DNA of 64,000 nucleotides from Blasia pusilla (GCA_050084515.1 CM114272.1:21886001-21950000), one strand, 5' to 3'; positions 46,290 to 57,790 are shown, counted from the first letter of the stretch. The notes: a model not told the origin generated them from the sequence alone. Translations and numbers: made by a program.

Positions 46290-46406
46290 ACATCCGTGAA
46301 AGACCTACTGTTATAAAACACGTATAGAATCACATACAATCGAGCCAAACCCACTCCACGATGGGAGAATCTAGGTCGAAGCTTGTGGGAACTACCATAG
46401 CCAAGA
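46290..46406 (-). repeat. R3 5' repeat y, part left of R4
   Basis: Matches 41838-41952 (GTGAAAGACCTACTG ... CCATAGCCAAGA). R4 begins at 46407; y resumes at 56221 with AAGAGCTCTACTCACTACC. Confidence 0.9.
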
Positions 46407-46544
46407 TGTCGTGCGCATATATATGGCTACACAACATACATCGCTCGTCACATCTACGCCACACAACACCGATCTTCCCCACACACGGGTCGATCCACAC
46501 ATGTACAAAAATGAACTCATACATATACATGGAGATCACACAAC
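46407..46544 (-). repeat. R4 terminal repeat x, outer copy
   Basis: 138 nt, plus-strand start TGTCGTGCGCATATATATGG, end GATCACACAAC. Over 95% like 47026-47163. Confidence 0.92.
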
Positions 46545-47023
46545 AAAAATAAAGAGTAGCAAAAACGGCACACCCGGCCTAAAACTCCACTCCTCAATCT
46601 ACATCGGCATATCGAGCCTCGTCCACCTTGTGCTATCAAGGAATCCGGACGCTAGCACCCTAGTCCTAGCTCACACACATACAAGGGAGGTGCTCCAACG
46701 GCCCAACATGAGAAAGATGGCTTAGGAAAGCCATCTTCCTCTCTTATATAGGTTGGGAAGAGCCAAAAGGCTCAAACCCCAAAAATAGCCCTTCCCTTGG
46801 TAACCTACGCGCACAGGTTACCAGGGGCAGGTGACCTAGTCAACAAGTCACCCGGCTGTAAAAGACCTCAACATGAAAGTCGTCAGAAATGACGTTCCTG
46901 ACACAATGGACCTATCCTCAACCTCATCCGACACTGTGGGACAAAGTTACACTCAAGATAGTCCGCTGGCTCCTACGCCCTATCCACGATAGATCTCGGC
47001 CTATTGGCTACTCAGATGTGACA
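46545..47023 (-). repeat. R4 terminal repeat y, 3' copy
   Basis: 479 nt, almost identical to 55743-56220. The two y copies differ at only a handful of sites, which implies R4 is young compared with R1. Confidence 0.93.
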
Positions 47024-47025
47024 GC

Positions 47026-47163
47026 TGTCGTGCGCATACATATCGCTACACAACATACATCGCTCGTCACATCTGCACCACACAACACCGATCTTCCCCA
47101 CACACGGGTCGATCCACACATGTACAAAAATGAACTCATACATATACATGGAGATCACACAAC
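47026..47163 (-). repeat. R4 terminal repeat x, internal copy
   Basis: 138 nt lying between y and the C-rich tract CGCCCCCCTAGC at 47164. No copy of x is present at the 5' end of R4. Confidence 0.92.
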
Positions 47164-47227
47164 CGCCCCCCTAGCTGGCAGTTGGATCCTCCTAACTCCA
47201 GATAGAAAATATCACATCTCTGTGACA

Positions 47228-48440
47228 TGACCTACTACCCTATACACATCTCGGACACATCCATCGTCCCGTGGGAACCACATCAAGAGGGGGGGTCAGA
47301 CATGACATATGCCACCCTCGAGAACAACCATCACATACCAACATGGTGGTTTGCACCCTTGCGAGATCCGCACAACATACACCTCAAGCCTGCGGTACCA
47401 CTTTGCCAAGCTTGGATCCACCGTCCCATCTACGTTCGGAAGATGACATGGCGCACAATTGCGCACATGATCCTTCCAAACCATACCATCTCGTTCCTCC
47501 AACATGAGGACTCCGGTCGGTAATACCTCGTGCACACGTAGGATCGTGCGCCCTACAGTGACATCTAGCGTCGTGGGTGCCGCCTGCTGTAAATACACGT
47601 AATCTCCAGGATGAAACCTCCTAATCCTCGGGCGATAACCTCCTCCACGAATGGTCGCGTACCTCAATGTATCTCTATCTTTGGGCAATAGCTAAGTTCT
47701 CAAAGGCCATAGGCATAACTCTCTGAAAAACTTCTGCCCCTCGAGAACATGCTTGCACCCACACATCCGGATCATCAAGATCTAACACCTCCGCCATGTC
47801 ACGTCGAATCGCTGCAGGTAAATCTGGCTCTCTCCCAAAGAGCAAAAAGTGCGGTGAAAAATGACGCCAAGGATGCTGCCGACTAAAGCGATAAACCATA
47901 GCCAACCATGGCAATCAGAGGTCCCACTCCCTCAATCGCCCTCGCTGCAAGCCATACTTGCGCAATCCCCTCTTCACCGTCTGTACCACTCTCTCCGCCA
48001 ATCCATCCGCCTCGGGATGATCCTCGGCGTGGTGCGGTGATCTATCAACGCTGATCACACAAGGCACGAAACTCTCCCTCGAACTCGGTACCCTGGTGGG
48101 TCAACACCTCCGCCGGTGCACCAAAGTGACTAAGCACCCGATCTAGAAACGCATAAGTTGTTCCTCGCCGCCTTTGTCCGGTAGTGCCACCAACTCTATC
48201 CACTTGGAGAAATGCTCCACCATGACCAACACGCATTACCTATGATGACGCCTGTCAATGGCAAAGGTCCCGCAAAGTCTAAACTCCACCGATAACCTAA
48301 ACCCATAATCGGCAAAGGATGTAACACGAGTGGGAGCATTGAAGGATGCTCACACTGTCATCACATACCATACATCTGGCCACAAACTGTCTGTACCCCA
48401 CTATGCATGCGCGCCACCAATATGAACACGAGTAAGTGTA
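47228..48440 (-). pseudogene. R4 integrase and PHD finger, frameshifted
   Basis: Pieces, right to left: HHCC remnant near 48340-48430; core fragments at 48045-48236 (LSHFGAPAEVLTHQGTEFEG, where His replaces the usual Asp); a stretch at 47675-47914 (FLLFGREPDLPAAIRRD, VFQRVMPMAFENLAIAQ); and 47400-47688 (GDYVYLQQAAPTTLDVTVG). The PHD finger spans two frames: CMLCGS near 47382, then VCDGCSRGWHMSCL and GRWMCPRCV to TAG at 47238. The missing active-site Asp and at least three frameshifts make it inactive. Confidence 0.85.
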
Positions 48441-49300
48441 AGCACGCTTTACTCGAAATGTCCCAACTCCTCATGGGCATGTCGCACTACACGTGCTCGC
48501 TGGGAAGGATGAGGTACCACTCGTATCCTACCATCTCCCCATACCTTCAAAATGTGAGTCCCCTCCCACCTGAACCTCTTGGCTCTCTGTAGGATCCGAT
48601 CCCGCTCCCTAGCACTCACTATGCTCGCTATGACGCCAGTGCGCAAGAACTCCACAACCTCCACATCGTCATGGATATCACGACCACATGTCGCCTCCTC
48701 ACTGACCTCCGGATCCAAAGACTCATCATCCAACCCCACCACTTGAGTCATCACCTGTGGCTGACCTACCATAGTCAACCAACAAAGATAGGCAGATGCA
48801 TGCCAACCGGGCACCATCTCCTCATCACTCTCTCCGTGCCATCGAGCTCCCGTGACGTCTCTCTGACTCGGACATGGGTTACGACTCAACCCATCCGCAT
48901 CCTGGTTCAGCCGACCTGGCCTATGAACCACCTCAAACTCATACTCGTATAGTAATAGAGCCCACCTGGCAAGCTTTCCCGTAAGCTTGTCGGACTCCAT
49001 CAACCACCTCAACGGCTGATGATCAGTGATAAGTGTGAAAGGGTTGCCGAATAAATAGCACCTAAAATGTGCCACGGCCCACACTGCAGCCAAGCACTCT
49101 CCCTCATAGGAGCTGTACTTTGCCTATGCAATGTTGTTTGATCGACTCGCGTAAGCCACAACGAACTCCCTCTCCTCGTCATCCCTCTGAGTAAGCACTG
49201 CTCCTAGACCCAACATGCTCCAATCCGTATGTAACTGGAATGGGCGACCCCTAACCGGTCTCTGTAAAATGGGTGAGGACGTCAACCTATCCTTGAGCTC
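48441..49300 (-). pseudogene. R4 RNase H
   Basis: From 49300 leftwards: a PFQLHTDWS-type block, then a frame interruption near 49120. An open frame 49093-48449 follows with ITDHQPLRWLMESDKL, WALLLYEYEFEVVHRPG, ADGLSRNPCPSQ and the acidic linker. It ends at the integrase zinc domain (ARVVRHAHEELGHF). The interruption removes the Glu-bearing block from the main frame. Confidence 0.85.
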
Positions 49301-50280
49301 TTGAAATGCTCGCTCCTAATCATCTCCCCACAACCACACCTGATCAAGTCTCGTCAACAAGGTCAAAGACTTTGCGATCGCACTAAAACCCTTGACATAC
49401 CGTCGATAGAAGTTCGCCAGTCAAAGAAATGCTCGAACTCGACTCACATCTGTAGGGCGTGGAATCTGCGCAATAGCCTCTACCTTCGTCTGCTGAACGC
49501 CTAACCCACTCGGGTATATGGTGTGTCCCAAGTACTCAATCTGCTCCTGAAAGAATCTGCACTTGCCTGGATGTAACTTTAGTCCATGTAACTGCAATCG
49601 CCGAAACACCTCCTCCAAGTGTCGCTCATGCTCCTCAACCGTGGAACTGAAGATAAGAATATCATCTATGTAACATCGTACAAAATCCAAGCCAGCCGTA
49701 ATCCTATCCATCACTCTCGAAATTCAAGCGCGTTCTTCAACCCAAATGGTAAGAACCGCCACCGATACAAGCAATCTCTCCCGAACCGATCTATCCCCGA
49801 ATCTTTGTCTTCTCCCTGTCCTCCAACTTTGATAGGAAGCGATGATAGCCGAAGACGGAGATCTAATGTCTTCAAGATCTTTGCATGCCCTACCGCATCA
49901 AAGATCTCTCTCGAGTAGGCATGGCATACCGATCTCGACCTCGCCTCGTCGGTTGATAGGACGGTAATCTCCACACATCCGCCTATCCGTCCAATTGCCA
50001 TACATATCCTTCTTTGCCGGCATGATGTGGGCGGATGCATACTCCCCATGTGATAACTCCACAAGTCCGCCTCCAACAAGTCTTGACTCTCGCTCTGAAT
50101 CAAGGCTCGCTCCATATCAGAATACTGTAGGGTCGACGAAAGATTGGCGTATCACTAGCCAACTCAATCCGTATCCCGGGACCCTTCAGCGTACCCAAGT
50201 CTCTCATCTTTGGAGGCAAAACAACCGACATGCCCTCGCGAGAAACCTATGAACTCGCCGTCGCTCTCCTCCTATCAACT
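49301..50280 (-). pseudogene. R4 reverse transcriptase
   Basis: Pieces at 50115-49711 (MERALIQSESQDLLEADLW, later FLPFGLKNALEF) and 49714-49421 (CYIDDILIFSSTVEEHERHL with the catalytic YIDD, LHPGKCRFFQEQIEYLGH). The block corresponding to RPINRQ is frameshifted near 49930. The match to R1's RT is close enough to identify the lost codons there. Confidence 0.88.
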
Positions 50281-51745
50281 TGAGACCTATCACAGGCTCC
50301 CAAGTCTCCATCGTGACCTCACTCGGAGAGAGGACGCAACCTCCGGCTTTGGTTGCTATGTAGCAACCCTAGCCACCTCCAGCAGACCACTCCACTCGAC
50401 CTCCTACACCATGCTCCACATCCGAAAAATGAACATGTGCTACTCTAGCCGCCTTTGCACTCTCGCTCGAACGACGCCCCAGAAGTCCATGGGTGCCTAT
50501 CTCTCCTCGTCTCGCCCCACCAATGCCTGTCATGCAGACCAGAGGGCAAAGTGGTCCAACTCGTGGACGTGACGGTATGGATGACACTCGCATCCATCTC
50601 TGCTCAGCCATACCTAGGCTGACTATCCATGTGAGACAGTTGAGGTCCATCGCCTGCCCCAACACCTGTCTCCGTGATGCCTCATTCATCCCTGGCACCA
50701 CCGTAGTACCGGTAGTGAACCCCATGGCGCGCTCGCGCTCATCTGCTGTAGGCTCCTCCAAAACTCCGGTCACCTCATCCCAAATCATACCTGGCCCTCC
50801 CTCACGAAAGGCATGGGATGCTGGGAAGCTCACCAACGTAGGTAAGGCTGCCCTCAACTCCCCCACCCTATTGGCCGTGGCCAATGGTGGTCTATCATCG
50901 CATGTCACCACCTGAGATCGACGCCCTGAGTCCAAAATAGCATCCACCGTGAGATGTGGTGCTCTCTGGACTCCACTGTAGGCTCGACTCAGTACCTCTG
51001 AAGGTATCAGGTTCATCCACCACAGTCGTGGACGATGGGCACGTGACCCCAACTCTCGCTGCATCTAACAACACAGCCGGTCCCAACCAGACTTCTCACC
51101 GATGTACACTCGTCATCACACGTGCACGAGTATCTCCCAACAACGGCACGTTCTCCAAAATGTACTGTTGGAGAACATATCGACTCTGCTGCAAGTGTCG
51201 TACTACTCGCAAAGATCTCCCAAAACATCCCGACCTCGGATCCGCAATCCAAATCCTCGGCCGGTGATGAATGACACGACATGGCCATCCAAAGCAATCA
51301 CCAAATGAATGGTGCCAACTCTATCAGATCCTGCGCCCCACCAACGATATGTCGGCGGGTAGCGTATCTTTGGTATCCCCGTCATCGCAGATACCGACAA
51401 CAACTCGAATACCTCTGGACCAATCTCGCCACGTGGCGTAATGATACTCGCCTTGCATGGGTCTCATCTCTCTCCACATAAAGGTCTTGGTGCACCGTAT
51501 GCCCGCTTTGCATATCTGCAGCCAATCCGGTGCTAATCCCTCAAAGAGATCTAACACCCTAACACCCTCCTCGGCACCGCCACACAGCAGTGTGGTATCT
51601 AGTGGGGTCATCGTCTCACTCCAAGAGCCCGATCGCCACGTGACTCTCGCTGCTCGGGATAAAAACATGACTCCACGCCGCCTCATGAGGTCGTCGGCAC
51701 TCCTCTCAGTAGCTCTCGAAAGTCGCACCCCATAATGGTGAAGAG
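50281..51745 (-). pseudogene. R4 C5-cytosine methyltransferase, Dnmt3-like, frameshifted
   Basis: Uninterrupted by insertions, unlike R1. Right to left: MTPLDTTLLCGG and GVRVLDLFEGL (motif I, with Glu for Gly) at about 51620-51560; a degenerate motif IV near 51285 where the Pro-Cys survives only in another frame; ILENVPLLG (motif VI) near 51150; SRAHRPRLWWMNL (motif VIII) near 51040. Then come NRVGELRAALPTLVSFPASH (50885-50820), ERERAMGFTTG and SRRQVLGQAMDLNCLTW. Catalysis is impossible as written because the catalytic Cys frame is broken. Confidence 0.85.
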
Positions 51746-52600
51746 GCATCGCTAACATGGGAAGAGACACCCGCCATGGCCTGTCTCTCCGTGGGACTAT
51801 CCGCTCTGAGGACATCCTCCGCATGTGCGTTCCCCTCAACAACTCTCCTGGCCGCCTAACACTACCTGTGAAAGCCGCCAACGTGGTCACAGACTCGCCT
51901 CGTGATCGACCATCTCGTCCCGCAAATTGCACGGGTAACTGACTCATCCGACCGTCACCTGACCGCCATCCTGGCCGATAAGCAACGGTCTCCTCCCATA
52001 AGTCAAGGATGAATCCTAGGGGATATAACACTGTACTCCCCACCAACACATTGTACGACTCAGCTGGAGTCGTAATCGCACATGTGCGTACCATAGCACT
52101 ATCCGTCGCATGCTCTGGCTGGACTCTGACAACAATCTCCTATCGAGTCATATACTGAGTGGGTGATACGCCCCCAATCGAGGTCTGTATCTGGAAGGGA
52201 CAAGGCTCAATGTCGGCCTTCCGTAACCCTAACGCTAAACACGCCGCCTTCCCTAACATCAAGGGTTGCGCTCCCGAATCAAGTAGGACGCGCTGCGGGT
52301 GGTATACCGTCCCCGTCGGACTAACCAAGCAAAATACTCCAGCTCGGTTATCCAGTATCACTACTCCAAGTGTCACCACTGCTCGCTCTATGGCCGGTCG
52401 AGCTGGCATATCTACCAACTTCGCCGCCGCCGCATGCCATGACTCTGTGGGGAACGTCCCGAGCACCGGCTCTGAGGGCAAGTCCACCACCTCCTCAACT
52501 ACCTCTGAACAAGAAGCAGTCATCTCTCCACACTCACACAACGTGGCGGCCAACCAGGAACACCTCAGCTCGTCCAACTCCCAACGTCGCCAACTCTATG
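51746..52600 (-). pseudogene. R4 protease and linker
   Basis: The active-site block LLDSGAQPLMLGKAACLALG is at about 52290-52230. Then FQIQTSIGG, YMTR and a frame change near 52140, then YNVLVGSTVLYPLGFILD at about 52060-52010. It aligns with R1 1900-2390 throughout and supplies the Gln codons at the positions where R1 has stops (52190 and 51935). Confidence 0.82.
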
Positions 52601-54478
52601 GCGGAAAATAACAGAGTCTGGCTCACTCTAGTGGCCACCTCCAACACTATAGTCGACACTGACTCCACTCGAGCCGGCATAGGAGTTGTCACTCCAACTC
52701 CTCGTGACGTCGACGTAGGTGCATGAACGGTAGGCAGCCGCTGGTCGTCGAGGCACCATCGATGGTGTGTGTAGTGCCTCTGACAATGTGAATGACTGTG
52801 GAACCCTGGCCTGCCGCCCATCGGTCCCCTCTGGTGGGTCAATCTCAACTCCACCTCTCAATGGCTCGGTGCCTCTCGCAGCACCCCGAGTCACCACTGC
52901 AGCTGCACTACACATGAATCCCATATTGGAGAGATCCTCACCCAGGTCAGGGTAAGAGGTAGAGACAGGAGTCACACTAGCTGCTCGCAGCTCCGTGCCT
53001 TCCCTAAGCTGCATCATCGTCATGGTAGCAATCCTCTGCTCCAACTGATCGATGCGTGAGAGAAGCGCCGGCTCTAGTGCTCCTGCTCCATCTCCTCTGG
53101 CTGGTGGTGGTCCTCTACCACCACGTCCAGGAAGAACTCCCCGACCTCCTCCAAGACGACCACCCCCAGGCCCTCGGCCTACCTCTGGACGTGCCCCTCT
53201 GCGAAGGTCAAAACATCTATCCCTAGTGTGACCATATCTGTGGCAATGATCACACTGGTGCTGTGGTGGGGCCATCCTCTGTGGCTCCTGCGCAATCGGA
53301 GGCGCTGGTGGTCCTCTCCCATCTTGTGGCGATCTCTCGCCTATGGGCCCCTCCACACGTCCAACAAGACCACATCGGTCCCTGTTGGGCAACATATGTA
53401 GGTGCGGGTCGTTGCCTCATAGGCTCACGGTACCCACCCTGCTCTCTAGGCACATTGGCCCGCTCCGTGGTCTTGGTGCTCTTTGCGGGCACTGTGGGGT
53501 CACCGCCGCTCGTGGACCCGTCGACTCTCGAGAAAGTCCAGCGGTCACTACTTGCTCCTCACTCATGTTGAGCTCAATACGCTCAGACAACTCAAAGACC
53601 ACCTTCAATGTGGGCTTCGCTGTGTGAATCAGCACCGCATCTTGGACTCTCCTCCGTAGTTCTCGGTCCAAAGACACCCGTACCAATCTTGGACCGCACC
53701 TCAGTCACTCCAAACATAGCAATGATCAGCCTCCTCATGCGTGTGAATGCCTCTCTCAGACTCTCATCCAATCGCCGCTGAAAATCAGAGACTCTTCAGC
53801 TTGTCGGTGCGTGACGCCTAGTAGCTCTTCCCCAAGCTGCCGGAAGAACTCCTTTGTGGGGCTGGCGGGTGGCCCTCTACCACCAGAGGTCTCTGCCACA
53901 TCGCTTGTGTCACTGTCCTCCTCTCCATCTAGTCTCCGGGCTGATGGTGTGGGTCTCTCTCCTCTCACAATCCCATCATATGCCTCGCGAGCACTAGTGG
54001 ACACATACCCTGGAGCCCAATACATCCTCCAGGCATCGATCTCTACTGAATATAGTGATCGAAACTCCATGTAGTCATCCATCGGAGGACCCTCCAAGTG
54101 TTGGAACAACCCCTTCCATGCCATGAAAGGGTTGAACCGTGTCGGGGTCCGTATCTCCTGGAAGTCGCACCATGTGTCGAACTCCTAGATGAAATCATCT
54201 AAGTCGATGGTGCCCACTGCACCCGAGAAACGACGCATGCCGCGATGGCCCATGTCGTCCATCTTCTGCCAAGTACTACTGTCTCTGTCTGCGATCTCGT
54301 CACCAGACCCAGTGTCTAGTGATGACGATCCAGTCACGGATGGATGTCGAGGTAGCTCCTCACTGGTAACCCCTCGATATCTCACTCCACTCCGTGTCAC
54401 ACCACTACCACTGCTCGCACTACCCCGTTCTTCCGAACCCTGGAAGAACGCCGTGATGACAAACCCTGTCTCACCCAC
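52601..54478 (-). pseudogene. gag: R4 gag
   Basis: Right to left: acidic N-terminus, RRFSGAVGTIDLDDFI (to 54185, then TAG), FQHLEGPPMDDYMEF at about 54090, and ATVVEIDAW-type helical segments to 53756. Next are AVLIHTAKPTLKVVFELSER (53640-53570) and the zinc knuckle CDHCHRYGHTRDRCFDL (53260-53215), followed by a Gly/Arg-rich tail and a helix DQLEQRIATMTMMQLREG. The N-terminal, middle and knuckle parts are in different frames. Confidence 0.85.
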
Positions 54479-55742
54479 TCATGCACTCAGACTCACCGAG
54501 AGTCTCCCACACGCCTCACTAGCTCACCTATGCAAACATCAATCCCGTGATGACACACCCGGCCTCACGCACGCTCAACACTCGGACTCACCATGAGCCT
54601 CCCAACTGACTCACCTAACCTAGCGACACTCTCTCGGGTCATACACGCAACCCCTACTCGGCAACCGCCGTATATCCACCAACATGCTACACATGAAAAG
54701 AATCTACACTCGTCACCATCACTGCACCCATCTAGCACCAGCTAATACCCGATACCCAGCACTCTCAATCACACACGACAAGTGCGGGAAAAGGGACTCG
54801 AAAGGGTAACCTGATCACGCCCTCCAACCTACTGCACCGTCAATATGCACTCCTCCACATGATATGACAATCTCCGCCACATAACACTCCCCTCGACCAA
54901 CACGTTGATCCTCCCGTCAACAGATGCGGACAACTCGTCGGCATCATGCACACTGCCCCTCCAGCGTAAACTCTCGCAACGCCCTATGCGCGCCTCAAAA
55001 CAACATGTCACGCCTGCTGCCCAACTTGTCGATCACTCAGCACGTCGACATCCTCCCTGCCCTCACGTTGCCCATGCGCACCGCGTTCGCCGGACCGACC
55101 TCGTCCGTCCTACCACGTTCGCTACGACTGTCCGACCGCCGTCGGTGCTACCACGTCGGAAAGAGGGGGGAAGAACTTGGGCCCGCGGCCCTATGCGGCC
55201 CCTTGGGCCCTAAATGCACGCGGGGGGGGCCGGCCCGCGGCCCTATGCGCCCTTGGGCCCTAAATGCGAAGGGGGGGGGGGACCAAGCCCGCGGCCCTAT
55301 GCGGGCCTTAAGCGCGGAGGGGGGCGCTGTCGCGCCGCGGCCGCTAGCCGCCGCCACGCGCGCCGCCGTCGCCGTCGCCGCGCGCGCCTGCCGTCCACCG
55401 TCCGCGCCCTGCCGTCCGCCGTCCGTGCCCTAACTCTAGCCGCCTTTACTTGACAGCCCCCCGGCGGCTGCAAGACCCAACTTGCCCGTTCCTTCTCTTT
55501 CGACGCCTTCACTTGCGTACACCCGACGCCCCACCACACGCTACACTCGGCTGCTGTCCCCCAACAATCTGCACCAGCAAAATCTGAGAAAAATGGACAG
55601 CGCTTCCGCCCACGGCCTTCCGAACAGAAAAATGACACAAAAATGACACACACACGTCTCCAGGGGCTCCCCAACCGAGGCAACTCGCTTGCCTACCTGC
55701 AAACAACGAGTTCCCACCAGCCCCCTGACATCTTTCTCATGT
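54479..55742 (-). other. R4 5' leader with GC-rich tandem repeats
   Basis: Non-coding leader of 1.26 kb. At about 55177-55320 a GC-rich unit of 50-60 nt recurs three times (GCGGCCCTATGCG then TTGGGCCCTAAATGC), followed by a CGCCGTCGCC-rich stretch to 55440. The sequence next to y (55700-55742) shows no obvious tRNA primer complement. Confidence 0.6.
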
Positions 55743-56220
55743 AAAAATAAAGAGTAGCAAAAATGGCACACCCGGCCTAAAACTCCACTCCTCAATCTAC
55801 ATCGGCATATCGAGCCTCGTCCACCTTGTGCTATCAAGGAATCCGGACGCTAGCACCCTAGTCCTAGCTCACACACATACAAGGGAGGTGCTCCAACGGC
55901 CCAACATGAGAAAGATGGCTTAGGAAAGCCATCTTCCTCTCTTATATAGGTTGGGAAGAGCCAAAAGGCTCAAACCCCAAAAATAGCCCTTCCCTTGGTA
56001 ACCTGCGCGCACAGGTTACCAGGGGCAGGTGACGTGGTCAACAAGTCACCCGGCTATAAAAGACCTCAACATGAAAGTCGTCAGAAATGACGTTCCTGAC
56101 ACAATGGACCTATCCTCAACCTCATCCGACACTGTGGGACAAAGTTACAATCAAGATAGTCCGCTGGCTCCTACGCCCTATCCACGATAGATCTCGGCCT
56201 ATCGGCTCTCAGATGTGACA
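55743..56220 (-). repeat. R4 5' terminal repeat y (no x attached)
   Basis: Near-identical to 46545-47023. On its inner side the leader starts at once; on its outer side AAGA and R3 sequence follow. So the 5' end consists of y only. Confidence 0.92.
55942..55949 (-). promoter_or_regulatory. TATA box of the R4 5' repeat
   Basis: The minus strand reads CCTATATAAGAGAGG inside y, about 270 nt from the outer end, a good RNA polymerase II TATA element. The same sequence is at 46744-46751 in the 3' y. Transcription would start a little downstream, still within y. Confidence 0.6.
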
Positions 56221-56244
56221 AAGAGCTCTACTCACTACCAAGGC

Positions 56245-57790
56245 CTAAAATGCATGACGATGGGTCATAGTAGCTTCATCCCACATGATCAACTTTGCCT
56301 TTTGTATAAGGCGGGTCATATGACTATTGACCGATAAGCTAGAAAATAGATAGCAAAATAATATGTGAGGAACATTTATGAAGGATAAATCTAAGAACAT
56401 AACGATAACATCCATGCCATAATTATGAAGTAAAAGGAAAAAAATCTTAAAACTAGACTTACTTGCAAGTGGAGCTTTCATGTACTTGGATAGGAATCTT
56501 GAATCGAGAATGAGCACTACAACCTCCATCCAATAATAATGCAGCAATCCCCAAAGATGCAACTGCAAGAGCTATATGACCCTCACTCCATACCATTGCA
56601 AGAAGAAGATTGTACAAAAAGGTTTTTCCCGTTCCGCGAGGACCATCGATAAAGAAAAAGTTTGCTTGAAAAATCCATATTTTTAGTAACAGAAAAGCAC
56701 TTAAAAAATAAAACTTAAAGTAATTCAAAGAGTAACAAAATTATATCATACATAATATTCACTTATAGAAGGTAATGCATCTTGTAAGATATTGTGAAAA
56801 GCATTATAGATAATATCCCAAAAAGCTACTTGTCCATCATTTAAAGATATCTCTACTGCTCTCACACGTTCACAAAGCATATCATGATCGTACGAGAGTT
56901 CTTCCTCTTCTAGACGCAAAATAGATAAATTACGAACTTGAAAAGCTAGTTGAGGCATATTGGGGCCGGAAGTCCGCCATACTTTTACTATGATCTTGAA
57001 GATGATAATGGACCTCCAATAACGCAAGATTAATAATGTGAATATCCAATGGTAGGTTTGGAATTCCAATTCTCTGTTACAATGAGCAAATATAGAAGTT
57101 AAAAAAGTACCTTAAAAATTCATGAAAAAAATAAGAAAAAAATAACTTAACAAAAGGCATGCATATTACCTCACGCCTTTGATGTAGAAGATCTTCTGTT
57201 AATGGAACCAAAAATTAATGTTCCCTCACCATAGCGAGAAGCGAAGGTGTATTATCTAGAAGATGGATGGCAAAGAGTAGACGTAATGAATAGCCAGTAA
57301 GAATGAAAAACGCCTCTTCAAAGCAAGAAATGATCTCTCTATCATCCTCCAAAAGTCCCGTATGAATAGTAGTCTCTTTGAAGATAGGATAAACTACATC
57401 ATCAAATCTTGATATGATTGAGCTCCTCTCACATGATGGAGAATTAATCGTAGCCCATGACACTCCCCTTCAACAAGAATTAACAAAAACAAAAAAAATT
57501 AGGAAGGAAGCGCGAATGTGTTTATAACATTAACTCACATTTTTCCCTAATAATTGTATCTTAACATAGAATAGAAAGTTTACCTGGGTTTTTCATATAT
57601 AGACGTCCAATAGGATGTCCACATCCTTTTCATGCATGTTTACGCGGATGCCATCTCTTCTTATTCTAAGAGTAGTGAGAAGGGAACTCCAAATAAAGAT
57701 GTTGTCATGTGGTCGAATCACAAACATTTGTTGCAAACCATTGAGTGTGTCGTGTGCCTACTCTCCTTGAACGTTAATCTTGTTGTTGCG
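56245..57790 (-). pseudogene. Helitron Pif1-like helicase, N-terminal part
   Basis: Right to left: GRLYMKNP near 57600; a block at 57463-57215 (RFDDVVYPIFKETT, LLEDDREIISCFEEAF, GYSLRLLFAIHLL); 57069-56746 (NLSILRLEEEELSYDHDML, VRAVEISLNDGQ); then Walker A FFIDGPRGTGKTFLYNLLLA at about 56660-56600. SLGIAALLLDGGCSAHSRF follows. After a 100-nt AT-rich gap, probably an intron, comes LIMWDEATMTHRHAF (Walker B region) at 56290-56245, where R3 begins. Helicase coding continues at 41726 after a gap of roughly 35 codons. Confidence 0.88.

Larger units (their letters stand above)
46407..56220 (-). mobile_element. R4: full-length methyltransferase-bearing retroelement, 9.8 kb
   Basis: The only copy with both ends visible. 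The uninterrupted R3 y (41833-42199) shows the target as CCAAGAGCTC, so the element lies exactly at 46407-56220 with AAGA duplicated (46403-46406 and 56221-56224). On the minus strand it runs y, leader, gag, protease, methyltransferase, RT, RNase H, integrase, PHD finger, polypurine tract, x, y, x. It begins TGTCAC and ends CGACA. Coding regions are broken by many frameshifts. Confidence 0.9.
41727..56244 (-). mobile_element. R3: internally deleted methyltransferase-family retroelement, hosting R4
   Basis: Minus-strand element inserted in the Helitron helicase. From its 5' end (right) to 3' end (left): remnant of y (56221-56244 and 46290-46406), leader, gag, direct jump to RNase H, integrase, PHD finger, polypurine tract, then x-y-x (42307-41727). 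Protease, methyltransferase, nucleocapsid and most of RT are missing. R4 sits inside its 5' y. The right end of y is truncated: similarity to y at 41833-42199 ends at 56244, and about 100 nt of Helitron helicase are also lacking at the junction. Confidence 0.8.
40410..57790 (-). mobile_element. Helitron on the minus strand, split by R3 and R4
   Basis: The 3' end is visible: on the minus strand a 6-bp stem hairpin (GAATGC/GCATTC) is followed by TTACTAG, ending CTAG at 40410-40413 with T next. That is the expected Helitron 3' structure. The Pif1-type helicase is present in two parts, 56245-57790 and 40568-41726, separated by R3. The Rep (HUH) domain and 5' TC end were not found and are probably lost or replaced by the neighbouring chromovirus. 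The right limit is approximate. Confidence 0.75.

Noticed and set aside
46545-47023. y as a normal LTR by itself, with x as chance flanking sequence
   Set aside because: x flanks y on both sides at the 3' end in R1, R3 and R4, and R4's target duplication lies outside the outer x. So x belongs to the element.
54905-55433. Arg/Pro-rich proteins on the plus strand opposite R4's leader
   Set aside because: They arise from GC-rich repeats and lie antisense to the element; no conserved counterpart in R3.
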